Source: Candidatus Izemoplasma sp. (GTDB taxonomy: Bacteria > Bacillota_I > Bacilli_A > Izemoplasmatales > Izemoplasmataceae). Taken from it: 42,738 bases of DNA. The notes beneath the pieces are model-generated. The model was not told the DNA's origin, did not search any database, and saw nothing but the letters and a program-made list of their open reading frames with translations. The number at the start of each line of letters is the position of its first letter. Within the stretch, counting starts at the first letter, position 1. The position numbers and the translations under genes are program-made. The stretch covers positions 1 through 42,738 of the forward strand of contig SKGE01000004.1 in assembly GCA_007117625.1 (NCBI GenBank), read 5' to 3'. Below are positions 23,777-31,813 of this stretch, piece after piece.

Positions 23777-26389
23777 ATGAAACGAATTTACATGTTTGGT
23801 GAAGGAAACCAGGACCAAAAAGCATTGCTTGGTGGTAAGGGTGCAAACTTGTCACAAATGAAGAAACTTGGTGTTCCAGTACCAGCTGGATTTACCGTTA
23901 CAACTGAGATGTGTACAGAATATTACGAAAACGGTGGCAAAAACTCACAAGAACTACTTGATGATATTCAAGCTTATGTACACAAGCTTGAAGAAGAAAC
24001 AGGAAAGGTTTTCGGAGGCTTAGATAATCCACTATTAGTATCTGTACGTTCTGGAGCGAAGTTCTCAATGCCAGGAATGATGGATACGATTTTGAACCTT
24101 GGTATGAATGACGAAGTCATCAAAGGGATGATTGAAAAGACAGACAATGCACGATTTGTCTATGATTTATATCGTCGTTTAATCCAAATGTTCTCAGAAG
24201 TTGTTCTTGAAGTTGATAAAGAGCATTTCGACGAAGTACTTGATAACTTAAAAGAATCGAAAGGATTCGAGAGCGATACAGAGTTAAGCGCGGATGATTG
24301 GAAACATGTTTCGGATGAGTTCTTAAAAATTTACGAGCGTGAAGTTGGGAAACCTTTCCCACAAGATCCAATGGAGCAGCTTTACATGTCAATCGATGCG
24401 GTGTTTAGAAGCTGGGATACGCCACGTGCACGCGTTTACCGTAACCACAACAACATTCCTCATGACTTAGGAACTGCGGTTAACGTACAAGAGATGGTGT
24501 TTGGAAACACTGGGCCAGATTCTGGTACTGGGGTTTTATTTACACGTAACCCATCGACAGGAGAGAAAAAAGTTTATGGTGAGTTCTTATTCAACGCACA
24601 AGGGGAAGATATTGTTGCAGGGATTAGAACACCACTTGACTTAGAAGAGTTAAACACAGCACGTCCTGAAATCTACAAAGAGCTTATCGATATTTTAGAT
24701 AACCTTGAAGCGCATTATAAAGAAATGCAAGACGTTGAATTTACGATTGAAGATGGAACTTTGTTTATTCTTCAAACACGTACTGGTAAACGTACCGCGC
24801 ATGCAGCGGTTCAAATTGCGGTTGATTTAGTTGAAGAAGGATTAATTGATAAAGATGAAGCTTTATTACGCGTTGATACAGCACAAATCGATCAATTGTT
24901 ACACCCTGTCTTTGATGAAAAATCATTAGGAGACGCTTCACCAGTTGCAAAAGGATTAGCGGCTTCACCAGGTGCTGCGACAGGTCGCATCGTATTCTCA
25001 AGTGAAGCAGCAGTTGCGAAAAAAGATGAGTACGGAAAAGTCTTATTATTTAGAAAAGAGACAAGTCCAGAAGACATCGAAGGTATGATTGTCTGTGAAG
25101 GGTTCGTGACACAACTTGGTGGAATGACATCACATGCAGCAGTTGTTGCGCGCGGTATGGGTAAATGCTGTGTTTCAGGTGTTGGATCACTTTCAATCAA
25201 TGAAAAAGCTGGAACTATGACGATTAATGGTGAAACCTATAAAGAGGGAGATTACTTCTCAATTGATGGTACGACGGGTCAACTTTATCCAGGTAAAATT
25301 GAGACAAAACTTCCTGAGTTTAGCGGTCCGTTTGAGCAAATTCTTGAATGGGCAAAAGAAGCAAAAACACTTGGTGTTAAAGCAAACGCTGACAACGAAC
25401 GCGATTCACTTACAGCGATTAAGTTCGGTGCTGAAGGTATCGGCTTAACACGTACGGAGCACATGTTCTTTGATGAAGAGCGCATCAACAACGTACGTGC
25501 GATGATTATTGCTGAAAGCAAAGAAGAACGCGAAACAGCATTAGAAAAACTCTTACCGCACCAGTTAAAAGACTTTAAAGAAATCTTTAAAGTTATGGAC
25601 GGTAAAAGCGTAACAATTCGTCTATTAGATCCACCACTTCATGAATTCTTACCGCAAAAAGACGAAGTTAAAACGGTTGCGAAGAAATTAAACGTTTCAG
25701 AAGAAAGATTGCTTCGTGCGCTTGATCAACTTCATGAGTTCAATCCAATGCTTGGACACCGTGGTTGTCGTTTAGCTGTAACCTACCCAGAGATTTCAAT
25801 TATGCAAACAAAAGCGATTATCATGGCAGCGATTGAAATGGCCAAACAAGATATCGTTGTAAAACCAGAAATCATGATTCCATTAATTTCTACGGTTGAA
25901 GAGTTTGTTTACCTGAAAAAGTATGTTAAAGAAACAGCGGATGCATTAATTCAAGAAGCTGGTGTTGAACTCGAGTACTTAGTCGGTACGATGATTGAAA
26001 CACCACGTGCGGCACTCGTTGCAAACGAAGTGGCAAAAGAAGCGGACTTCTTCAGCTATGGAACCAACGACTTAACGCAAATGACTTATGGATTTAGCCG
26101 CGATGACGCTGGTAAATTCTTAAGTGAGTATTCAGATAAAGGCATCTTTGAACACGATCCATTCCAATCAGTTGATCAAACTGGTGTTGGAGAACTCGTT
26201 CAAATCGCGACAGAACGCGGGAAAGCAAGTAATGAAAACTTAATCATCGGGATTTGTGGTGAGCACGGTGGAGACCCATCAAGTGTGCATTTCTTCCACA
26301 AAGCAGGACTAAACTATGTGTCTTGTTCACCGTTTAGAATTCCAATTGCAATCTTAGCTGCTGCTCAAGCTGCAATTCAAAACAAGTAA
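23777..26389 (+). CDS. ppdK: Pyruvate, phosphate dikinase
   Basis: Catalyses PEP + AMP + PPi to pyruvate + ATP + Pi, reversibly. In anaerobes it often works in the glycolytic direction and saves ATP. The protein is 870 aa from the ATG at 23777; an earlier GTG at 23768 is less well placed relative to AAAGG at 23764-23768. Domain order is an N-terminal ATP-grasp domain (LGGKGANLSQM; SVRSGAKFSMPGMMDTILNLG), the central phosphohistidine swivel domain (GGMTSHAAVVARGMGKCCVSG, H453) and a C-terminal PEP/pyruvate barrel (LGHRGCRLAVTYPEI; GICGEHGGDP with C827). No pyruvate kinase gene is present in this window. Confidence 0.98.
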   Translation: MKRIYMFGEGNQDQKALLGGKGANLSQMKKLGVPVPAGFTVTTEMCTEYYENGGKNSQELLDDIQAYVHKLEEETGKVFGGLDNPLLVSVRSGAKFSMPGMMDTILNLGMNDEVIKGMIEKTDNARFVYDLYRRLIQMFSEVVLEVDKEHFDEVLDNLKESKGFESDTELSADDWKHVSDEFLKIYEREVGKPFPQDPMEQLYMSIDAVFRSWDTPRARVYRNHNNIPHDLGTAVNVQEMVFGNTGPDSGTGVLFTRNPSTGEKKVYGEFLFNAQGEDIVAGIRTPLDLEELNTARPEIYKELIDILDNLEAHYKEMQDVEFTIEDGTLFILQTRTGKRTAHAAVQIAVDLVEEGLIDKDEALLRVDTAQIDQLLHPVFDEKSLGDASPVAKGLAASPGAATGRIVFSSEAAVAKKDEYGKVLLFRKETSPEDIEGMIVCEGFVTQLGGMTSHAAVVARGMGKCCVSGVGSLSINEKAGTMTINGETYKEGDYFSIDGTTGQLYPGKIETKLPEFSGPFEQILEWAKEAKTLGVKANADNERDSLTAIKFGAEGIGLTRTEHMFFDEERINNVRAMIIAESKEERETALEKLLPHQLKDFKEIFKVMDGKSVTIRLLDPPLHEFLPQKDEVKTVAKKLNVSEERLLRALDQLHEFNPMLGHRGCRLAVTYPEISIMQTKAIIMAAIEMAKQDIVVKPEIMIPLISTVEEFVYLKKYVKETADALIQEAGVELEYLVGTMIETPRAALVANEVAKEADFFSYGTNDLTQMTYGFSRDDAGKFLSEYSDKGIFEHDPFQSVDQTGVGELVQIATERGKASNENLIIGICGEHGGDPSSVHFFHKAGLNYVSCSPFRIPIAILAAAQAAIQNK

Positions 26390-26392
26390 ACC

Positions 26393-26421
26393 AAAAAGAC
26401 TCAGCAATGAGTCTTTTTTTT
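26393..26421 (+). terminator. Terminator of ppdK
   Basis: An 11-bp stem (AAAAAGACTCA/TGAGTCTTTTT) with a GCAA tetraloop and a T tract starts a few bases after the stop. Its last T is also the first base of the ung extended -10. Confidence 0.96.
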
Positions 26422-26429
26422 GATATAAT
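26421..26429 (+). promoter_or_regulatory. Extended -10 promoter of ung
   Basis: TGATATAAT (TGn plus consensus TATAAT) is joined directly to the T tract of the ppdK terminator. There is no recognisable -35. The predicted start, near 26436, coincides with the ung RBS, so the leader would be extremely short. Confidence 0.55.
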
Positions 26430-26447
26430 ACGATTGAGGTGAGCCTG

Positions 26448-27095
26448 ATGACATGGAAAGAAGCACTTACAGATGTAAAAGCAGATCCACGTTTTAGTCA
26501 ACTGATTGAGACAGTAAAAGTGCGGATGCAACATACGAATGTATATCCGCCTTATTCAGATTGGTTTCGAGCATTAAAGTTAACACCACTCGAACATGTA
26601 AAAGTGGTAATTTTAGGCCAGGACCCATACCATCAACCTAACCAGGCTAATGGGCTTGCGTTCAGTGTCCATAGGGGAGTTAAAACACCTCCTTCACTCG
26701 TTAATATTTTTAAAGAGTTAAAAGATGACTTAGGCTTTAACATTCCACCCCATGGAGATTTAACGCCATGGGCTGAACGTGGAGTCTTACTTTTGAATAC
26801 TACACTAACAGTTGAAGATTCGAAACCAATGGCGCATGCTAAGCTAGGTTGGACATGGTTCACAGACAATGTCATTCAAGCCGTTTCTGCAAAACCAACG
26901 CCTGTAGTCTTCATGCTTTGGGGCGCGCATGCAAAATCGAAAATACCGTTGATTGCAAGCCACCATTTGATCTTAACCGCACCCCATCCAAGTCCACTAT
27001 CGGCGCACCGTGGATTTTTTGGTTGTAAGCACTTTTCGAAAGCGAACACATTTTTAAAATCACAAGGGCTTGAGCCAGTGAGTTTTCAGTTATAG
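26448..27095 (+). CDS. ung: Uracil-DNA glycosylase (family 1)
   Basis: Removes uracil from DNA as the first step of base excision repair. The protein is 215 aa from the ATG at 26448, chosen because GAGGTGA (26436-26442) lies 5 bases before it; the frame also opens at GTG 26439, inside the RBS. Family 1 motifs are the water-activating LGQDPYH (D59), the uracil-pocket segment GLAFSV, LLLNTTLTV, and the DNA-intercalation loop HPSPLSAHRGFFG near residue 180. Length is normal. It stands alone between ppdK and the folate-transport gene. Confidence 0.97.
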   Translation: MTWKEALTDVKADPRFSQLIETVKVRMQHTNVYPPYSDWFRALKLTPLEHVKVVILGQDPYHQPNQANGLAFSVHRGVKTPPSLVNIFKELKDDLGFNIPPHGDLTPWAERGVLLLNTTLTVEDSKPMAHAKLGWTWFTDNVIQAVSAKPTPVVFMLWGAHAKSKIPLIASHHLILTAPHPSPLSAHRGFFGCKHFSKANTFLKSQGLEPVSFQL

Positions 27096-27098
27096 TGC

Positions 27099-27126
27099 TT
27101 GCTTTTTTATAAGGAATTGTTACAAT
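27099..27126 (+). promoter_or_regulatory. Promoter ahead of the THF riboswitch
   Basis: The -35 TTGCTT (27099-27104), a 16-bp spacer and the -10 TACAAT (27121-27126) with a preceding TGT (extended -10). The predicted start, near 27133, lies just before the riboswitch P1 stem. Confidence 0.6.
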
Positions 27127-27136
27127 AAGTGTAGAT

Positions 27137-27229
27137 ATCAGAGTAGCTGTTCTCGCGTTAAGTGTTATACCATGGAATGTTGGGTATAAACGAACACATT
27201 CGTGGCGGTGAGGCGGCGCGTTCGCTGAT
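27137..27229 (+). ncRNA. Tetrahydrofolate (THF/folT) riboswitch
   Basis: The leader matches the THF aptamer. It has GAGTAG near the 5' side and the conserved CGCGTTAAGTGT block at 27154-27165. A P3 hairpin is formed by GTTATACC with GGTATAA. GGAATGT follows in place of the usual GGGATGT, then CGAA and GGTGAGG on the 3' side. P1 is closed by ATCAG (27137-27141) with CTGAT (27225-27229). P2 can form from GCTGTT with GGCGGC and from CGCG with CGTG. It sits directly upstream of a FolT-type gene, the most common context for this riboswitch. Reduced folate is expected to lower transporter expression. Confidence 0.88.
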
Positions 27230-27262
27230 TTTACTTGTTTGAACATGCAGGTATAATTTGTG

Positions 27263-27295
27263 AACCTCTCTAATAAAATTTTAGGAGGTTTTTTT
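27263..27295 (+). promoter_or_regulatory. Expression platform: hairpin that holds the folT RBS and ends in a T tract
   Basis: AACCTC (27263-27268) pairs with GAGGTT (27285-27290), and inside it CTAA pairs with TTAG, with a one-base bulge. The AGGAGG RBS (27283-27288) lies in the 3' arm, so folding would hide it. Seven T residues follow, so the same hairpin also has the form of an intrinsic terminator. It is probably the switch output, though how it is coupled to the aptamer is not evident from pairing by eye. Confidence 0.65.
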
Positions 27296-27297
27296 CT

Positions 27298-27840
27298 ATG
27301 GAAAAGACACACATGCAGCGCTTGGTGCTAGCATCGATGTTGGCATCACTATCAGGTGTTATTAAAATTATGTTTCAAGTCACAACGTTAAGTGATTATC
27401 GATTTTCGTTGTATGAAATTCCGTTAATCATTGCGGGCATTGTGCTTGGACCAGGCTTCGGTGCCGTTTCAGGATTTGCATCAGACTGGATTTACAGCAC
27501 AAACTTTGGTTATGGATTTAATCTAATGACAGTATCTTCTGTGATGTGGGGATTTATCCCAGGGTTATTATTGCATCGTCGTCATTTTAGCTTGCTGCGA
27601 ACAATGATCGTAATCATTATTACTGCAATCGTTTCATTCAGCATTAACTCCGTTCAACTTGGGCTTTGGTTTGGCTGGCTTGCGATGCTAGGTAATGTTC
27701 CAATAAGACTAGGTATTCTTATTATTAGTTTGCCAATTCAAGGCTATTTAGTCCATCATATGTACCATCGTGTCGTAATACCAAGTGGCTATTTAGAAGG
27801 TATCGAAATGCGTAAACATAAACCCATCGAAGAACAATAA
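27298..27840 (+). CDS. folT: ECF transporter S component, folate family (FolT-like)
   Basis: A 180-aa integral membrane substrate-binding component of an energy-coupling factor importer. About six hydrophobic segments are visible, with the family block SDYRFSLYEIPLIIAGIVLG near residue 45, GAVSGFASDWIYS, and the C-terminal NVPIRLGILIISLPIQGYLV. The substrate (folate) is inferred from family resemblance plus the THF riboswitch upstream. The ECF ATPases and EcfT are not in this window, as expected for group II systems with a shared module. The start is set by AGGAGG with a 9-base gap. Confidence 0.9.
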   Translation: MEKTHMQRLVLASMLASLSGVIKIMFQVTTLSDYRFSLYEIPLIIAGIVLGPGFGAVSGFASDWIYSTNFGYGFNLMTVSSVMWGFIPGLLLHRRHFSLLRTMIVIIITAIVSFSINSVQLGLWFGWLAMLGNVPIRLGILIISLPIQGYLVHHMYHRVVIPSGYLEGIEMRKHKPIEEQ

Positions 27841-27871
27841 AAGTGGTAGAATTTCTACCACTTTTATTTTG
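27839..27871 (+). terminator. Terminator of folT
   Basis: A stem of at least 10 bp (AAGTGGTAGA/TCTACCACTT, extendable by flanking A/T pairs) has a 3-base loop and a T-rich 3' side. It overlaps the folT stop codon. Confidence 0.9.
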
Positions 27872-27960
27872 TGATGAAAGAAAAAGAAAAATAATGAAAA
27901 ACATATAAATCTAAAATAAGCTATATTAGGCAATATTAAAGAAAACTAACTGATTAAAAG

Positions 27961-27998
27961 TGAAAAAGTTTGACAATAAATGAAAAAGTTGATATAGC
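27961..27998 (+). promoter_or_regulatory. Promoter and candidate FruR operator of the fructose operon
   Basis: A consensus -35 TTGACA (27970-27975) is followed by a 17-bp spacer and the -10 TATAGC (27993-27998). Two exact copies of TGAAAAAGTT (27961-27970 and 27981-27990) lie 20 bp apart, about two helical turns. One overlaps the -35 and the other lies within the spacer. DeoR-type regulators commonly bind direct repeats, so this is a plausible operator for the adjacent regulator. Confidence 0.6.
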
Positions 27999-28033
27999 AA
28001 GTTTATAAAACGATTGTTTGAAAGAGGGATAAC

Positions 28034-28723
28034 ATGCAAAAAAGTAAGCGCTTAGATATTATAAAAGCTTATATCAAAGAACATAAAAATGTTCAAATCC
28101 CTGAGCTTTTATCGCATGTTGATGCAAGTGAATCAACGGTTCGAAGAGATATTAAACTGCTAGTTCAAGAAGGTTTTATTAAAGAACTTTATGGTAGTGT
28201 TATTTTACGAGAGAAGAATCAACCTGATACACTTTTAAAAGAAAGATTGGGTCAAAACTTAGAAGCAAAAAATGTCATCGCAAAAAAAGCAGCAAAACTG
28301 ATTCAAAATGAAGATTTTATCTATATCGATGCCGGAAGTACCACACACCATATATTGAAATATATTGAAGCAAAAAATGTCACTATAGTTACTAACGGGC
28401 TTCACATAGCTCAAGAGGCTGCAGCCTACAATATCGCTGTTTATTTACTCGGTGGTGAACTGAAACATACGACGATGGCTGTGGTTGGGTCACAAGCGCT
28501 AGAATCGATTGAACACTATCAGTTTGATGCTTGTTTTATGGGAACAAACGGCATTACTGAAGAGAGCTATTCAACACCGGATGTCAAAGAAGGTATTTTA
28601 AAAAAACATGTGATTAGTCGCTCACGGAAGAAATATGTATGTTCCGATCAATCGAAACTTCATGTTCATACCGCTTATGTATTTGCAAAGCGTGACCAGT
28701 GTGAACTTATTACAGAAACTTAG
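28034..28723 (+). CDS. DeoR-family transcriptional regulator (FruR-like)
   Basis: The 229-aa protein has the DeoR winged helix at residues 1-57 (KSKRLDIIKAYIKEHK; SESTVRRDIKLLVQEGFIKELYG) and the sugar-phosphate sensing domain with DAGSTTHHIL, TNGLHIA, LLGGELKHTTMAVVG, CFMGTNGI and the C-terminal DQSKLH. Being first gene before fruK and the fructose PTS, it probably represses the operon and is relieved by fructose-1-phosphate, as known for Firmicutes FruR. The RBS AGAGGG precedes the ATG. Confidence 0.92.
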   Translation: MQKSKRLDIIKAYIKEHKNVQIPELLSHVDASESTVRRDIKLLVQEGFIKELYGSVILREKNQPDTLLKERLGQNLEAKNVIAKKAAKLIQNEDFIYIDAGSTTHHILKYIEAKNVTIVTNGLHIAQEAAAYNIAVYLLGGELKHTTMAVVGSQALESIEHYQFDACFMGTNGITEESYSTPDVKEGILKKHVISRSRKKYVCSDQSKLHVHTAYVFAKRDQCELITET

Positions 28724-28734
28724 GAGGATTTTAT

Positions 28735-29658
28735 ATGATTTATACATGTACGTTAAATCCTGCCATTGACTACCGGCTTGAGGTAGATGATTTTCAACTC
28801 GGAAAGCTGAATCGTGCAACCTTTAACAAATTCAGTGCGGGAGGCAAAGGTATTAATGTTTCTTTAGTTTTGAAAGCGCTCGGGCTTGAGTCCATAGCTT
28901 TGGGGTTTATGGGCGGATTCACAGGTATATACCTGCAACAGTACCTAACCGAAGTACATCAGTTAAAAAATGACTATACAATAATCAAAGCACCTACTCG
29001 TATCAACGTCAAATTGGCAAGTAAAGAGAACACTGAGATTAACGCGGTTGCACCTACTGTAAGTCGGGAAGAACGCGATTTATTGATTGGAAAAATAGAT
29101 CAGCTTACTGAGAAAGACTTGTTGGTGTTAGCGGGGTCAAGCATCGAAGCGGACGACAATTTTTATGAACTCATCGCAAAGACGTGTGCAAAAAACAACG
29201 TTCCTTTTATTATCGATGCCGAAGAAGAGAACTTAAGAAAGTCTATCGTGCATAAACCACTTTTGGTTAAACCAAATATACATGAACTTGAGCGATACTA
29301 TAAAGTCACAATTAACGATGAAGCAAGTATAGTTACACATGCTAAAAAACTTGTTCAAGAAGGTGCAAATCATGTCATTGTTTCCCTAGGAAGAGATGGT
29401 GCCTACTATGTATCCAAAACACACGTGTATCGTGCTAAACCTGTCGAAGGCATCGCACTAAATCCAGTCGGAGCCGGGGATTCAATGGTTGCTGGCTTTA
29501 TCTTTGGAATGTTAGAGAACCAATCACCAAAAGAAAGCTTTAAGCTGGCGGTTGCAAGTGGTACCGCTGCAGCATTCAGTTATGATTTAGCGAGTCAAGA
29601 AGCGGTTGAGACGATTCTACCAAATGTTGAAATTAATGAGGTGCCTTATGAAGATTGA
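28735..29658 (+). CDS. fruK: 1-phosphofructokinase
   Basis: Phosphorylates fructose-1-phosphate to fructose-1,6-bisphosphate. This is a 307-aa member of the PfkB/ribokinase family, FruK/LacC branch. The start MIYTCTLNPAIDYRLEVDDF is the branch signature, followed by SAGGKGINVSLVLKALG and the C-terminal catalytic/anion-hole block NPVGAGDSMVAGF with the base aspartate. AGGAGG lies before the ATG, 11 bases after the regulator stop. It overlaps the EIIA gene by 11 bases. Confidence 0.95.
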   Translation: MIYTCTLNPAIDYRLEVDDFQLGKLNRATFNKFSAGGKGINVSLVLKALGLESIALGFMGGFTGIYLQQYLTEVHQLKNDYTIIKAPTRINVKLASKENTEINAVAPTVSREERDLLIGKIDQLTEKDLLVLAGSSIEADDNFYELIAKTCAKNNVPFIIDAEEENLRKSIVHKPLLVKPNIHELERYYKVTINDEASIVTHAKKLVQEGANHVIVSLGRDGAYYVSKTHVYRAKPVEGIALNPVGAGDSMVAGFIFGMLENQSPKESFKLAVASGTAAAFSYDLASQEAVETILPNVEINEVPYED

Positions 29659-30112
29659 AGATTTGATTAATGAAGATTTAATCCTTGAAGATTTAAAAGC
29701 TAAAACAAAAGATGAAGTCATTGATGAGTTGAGTGCTCTGTTGCATAAACTCAGTAGAATCACTCACCTAGATCACTTTGTGGAAGCCATCCACGCCCGG
29801 GAAAAAGAAAGTTCAACAGGCGTTGGATTTGGGATTGCAATACCACATGCGAAATCGAAGCATGTTAAAACCCCGAGTTTGGTTTTCGGAAGACATCGTG
29901 ACGGTATTGACTACGACGCGATGGATGGAGAACTTAGTCAACTGTTTTTTATGATTGCGGTACCAGAGGAAAGTTCAAATTTACACTTACAAACCTTAGC
30001 ACAATTGTCAAGAAAGCTTATGGATGAGCGTTTTCGCGATCAGCTCAAAGCCGCAGACAATAAAGGTAAGCTCTTATCATTGATTGAATCTATAGATAAG
30101 GAGGAAAAGTAA
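29648..30112 (+). CDS. PTS fructose-family EIIA component
   Basis: A 154-aa stand-alone EIIA-2 domain that accepts phosphate from HPr. The phosphorylated histidine is H67 in GFGIAIPHAKSK; upstream are AIHAREKESSTGVG and downstream HLQTLAQLSRKLMD, all typical of the family. The frame runs back to 29606 inside fruK, but GAGGTG at 29638-29643 selects the ATG at 29648. The stop overlaps the EIIB start (TAATG). In many Firmicutes EIIA, EIIB and EIIC are fused into one FruA; here they are three genes. Confidence 0.93.
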   Translation: MKIEDLINEDLILEDLKAKTKDEVIDELSALLHKLSRITHLDHFVEAIHAREKESSTGVGFGIAIPHAKSKHVKTPSLVFGRHRDGIDYDAMDGELSQLFFMIAVPEESSNLHLQTLAQLSRKLMDERFRDQLKAADNKGKLLSLIESIDKEEK

Positions 30113-30441
30113 TGAAAAAAATCGTTGGCGTTACAGCGTGCCCTACCGGAATTGCGCACACTTACATGGCAGCTGAAATGTTAGAAAAAGCTGGGAAAAA
30201 ACAAGGTGTCAAAGTTATTATTGAGACCAATGGTTCCATCGGTGTTGAAAACCGCTTAAAGCAAAAAGATATCGATGAAGCAGTTGCCGTAGTTATTGCG
30301 GCAGACACCAAAGTAGAGAAAGCGCGATTTAACGGAAAGCCTATGCTCGAAGTCAGTGTATCAAAAGGCATCAAGAAAGCGGACGAAATTATTAAAGATG
30401 CACTTGAAGGTAAGTTTTCAACCTATCAACACGGGGAATAA
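30112..30441 (+). CDS. PTS fructose-family EIIB component
   Basis: A 109-aa EIIB-2 domain that transfers phosphate from EIIA to the sugar. The phospho-cysteine is C10 in VGVTACPTGIAHTYMAAE, the family signature. KVIIETNGSIGVEN and VIAADTKVEKARF follow. The strong RBS AAGGAGG lies inside the end of the EIIA gene. The length is that of a single domain, with no EIIC attached. Confidence 0.95.
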   Translation: MKKIVGVTACPTGIAHTYMAAEMLEKAGKKQGVKVIIETNGSIGVENRLKQKDIDEAVAVVIAADTKVEKARFNGKPMLEVSVSKGIKKADEIIKDALEGKFSTYQHGE

Positions 30442-30468
30442 AAAAACAAAATATAAAGGAGCAGTACA

Positions 30469-31499
30469 ATGAAAAATTTCAAGTTTTATCGTCATTTAAT
30501 GAGTGGTGTATCACAGATGATTCCATTTGTTGTTGCGGGTGGAATTCTCATCGCACTAGCGTTTTTGTTTGATGTAAACAATGCCGGTGCAGACAATTAT
30601 GGTTCTGGAAATGCAGTTGCAGCATGGTTCATGAATGTTGGAGGAACAGCCTTTGGATTCATGTTACCGATTTTAGCAGGTTTTATCGCGTATTCAATTG
30701 CTGACCGTCCTGGATTTGTACCTGGGTTTATCGGTGGCGCTTTAGCAATGGATGAAAGTGGATTCTTAGGTGCTATTTTAATCGGGTTCTTAGCGGGTGC
30801 TGTTATCGTTGGCTTAAAGGAAGCTACGAAAGGGCTACCTCGAAGCTTGAATGGGATTAAACCAGTGCTTATTTTCCCACTTGTAGGGACTTTGATTGTT
30901 GCGTTATTAATGACACCAATCAACTTAGGTCTTGAACCGTTTAACGCATGGTTGACAGATGGTGTTCAAGGTATGGAAGGTACCAGTGCGATTATTTTAG
31001 GTATCTTAGCTGGTGGTATGATGGCTGTTGATATGGGTGTCCAATCAACAAAGCAGCTTACATCGCAGCAGTAGGTACGATTGCAGGTGGTGTATCGACA
31101 GTATTAATGGCAATCGTTATTGCTGGTGGTATGGTGCCACCACTTGGTATTGCATTAGCAACCGTATTGTTTAAAGATAAGTTCACGCTCCAACAAAGAG
31201 AAGCTGGTAAAACTAACTGGGTTATGGGATTTAGCTTTATTACAGAAGGTGCGATTCCATTTGCTGCGGCAAAACCGCATTTAGTCATTCCTTCAATTAT
31301 CGCAGGTAGTGCTTTAGCTGGTGCTATAGTAGGTATTTTCCAAGTTGCTTCACCAGCACCTCACGGTGGTATCTTCATCGTACCACTGATGGCAAACTGG
31401 GGATTCTTCTTAGTAGCACTTATCGCAGGTTCTTTACTCACAGCATTCTTACTTAAAGTTTTATTGCCAGACGCTGTTGAAGAAGAGGTAGAGGCTTAA
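30469..31499 (+). pseudogene. PTS fructose-family EIIC permease, interrupted by a one-base deletion
   Basis: The first frame (30469-31074, 201 aa) begins with the normal EIIC start (SGVSQMIPFVVAGGILIA) and runs to GGMMAVDMG, then reads out-of-frame residues to a stop. The downstream frame from 31041 continues exactly where the family sequence should (PINKAAY, then GGMVPPLGIALATVLF) to the stop at 31499. At 31036-31040 the sequence reads GGTGT where GGTGGT would restore Gly-Gly-Pro and one frame of about 344 residues. This is either a true recent frameshift or a base-call error. Everything else (RBS AAAGGAG, operon spacing, both halves well conserved) looks intact. It is the membrane channel of the fructose PTS. 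Confidence 0.9.
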
Positions 31500-31500
31500 C

Positions 31501-31764
31501 ATGCAAAAACGTGTTTACAGCATTGTTAGCAATGAAGGGTTACATGCACGACCAGCATCATTGCTCACAAAGATTGCGAGCCGCTACGAAGCAGATGTTT
31601 TCATCGAATACGATGGCAAAAATGTTACGTTAAAATCTGTCATCGCTGTGATGAGTTTAGGGATTCCAAAAGACGCTGAATTCTCTATTGAAGTTGATGC
31701 CGACAATGCTGAAGAAGTCTTTGAATCATTAGAAACCGTACTTAAAGATAATCATATTATTTAG
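31501..31764 (+). CDS. ptsH: Phosphocarrier protein HPr
   Basis: An 87-aa HPr that carries phosphate from EI to the EIIA. H15 lies in GLHARPAS, and the regulatory serine S46 in LKSVIAVMSLGI, the target of HPr kinase in Firmicutes. Having both sites means it could act in transport and as the CcpA corepressor (P-Ser-HPr), which fits the cre site before ppdK. It is the last gene of the fructose operon, 1 base after the EIIC stop. The gene for EI (ptsI) is not in this window. Confidence 0.94.
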   Translation: MQKRVYSIVSNEGLHARPASLLTKIASRYEADVFIEYDGKNVTLKSVIAVMSLGIPKDAEFSIEVDADNAEEVFESLETVLKDNHII

Positions 31765-31769
31765 TCAAA

Positions 31770-31803
31770 AAAACACCTCTATACCTAGGTATTGAGGTGT
31801 TTT
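31770..31803. terminator. Bidirectional terminator between ptsH and the flavin reductase gene
   Basis: A 10-bp stem (AAAACACCTC/GAGGTGTTTT) surrounds an inner ATACC/GGTAT pairing. A-rich and T-rich flanks suit termination on both strands, as expected between convergent genes. Confidence 0.88.
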
Positions 31804-31813
31804 AAATTTAGTA

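Noticed and set aside
27252-27257. TATAAT between the riboswitch and folT as a second promoter
   Set aside because: No -35 at a usable distance and no TGn; a promoter there would bypass the riboswitch. It is left as a chance match.
26911-27312. 133-aa minus-strand frame over ung end and the riboswitch
   Set aside because: It runs through the THF aptamer and the ung active-site codons on the opposite strand; no recognisable domain or start signal.
30597-30923. 108-aa minus-strand frame opposite EIIC
   Set aside because: Antisense to a clear membrane protein; composition reflects the reverse strand of hydrophobic codons and no RBS is present.
31036-31110. Programmed ribosomal frameshift in EIIC
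   Set aside because: No slippery heptamer, no downstream RBS-like stimulator and no strong structure are visible; EIIC proteins are not known to use recoding. A mutation or read error is simpler.
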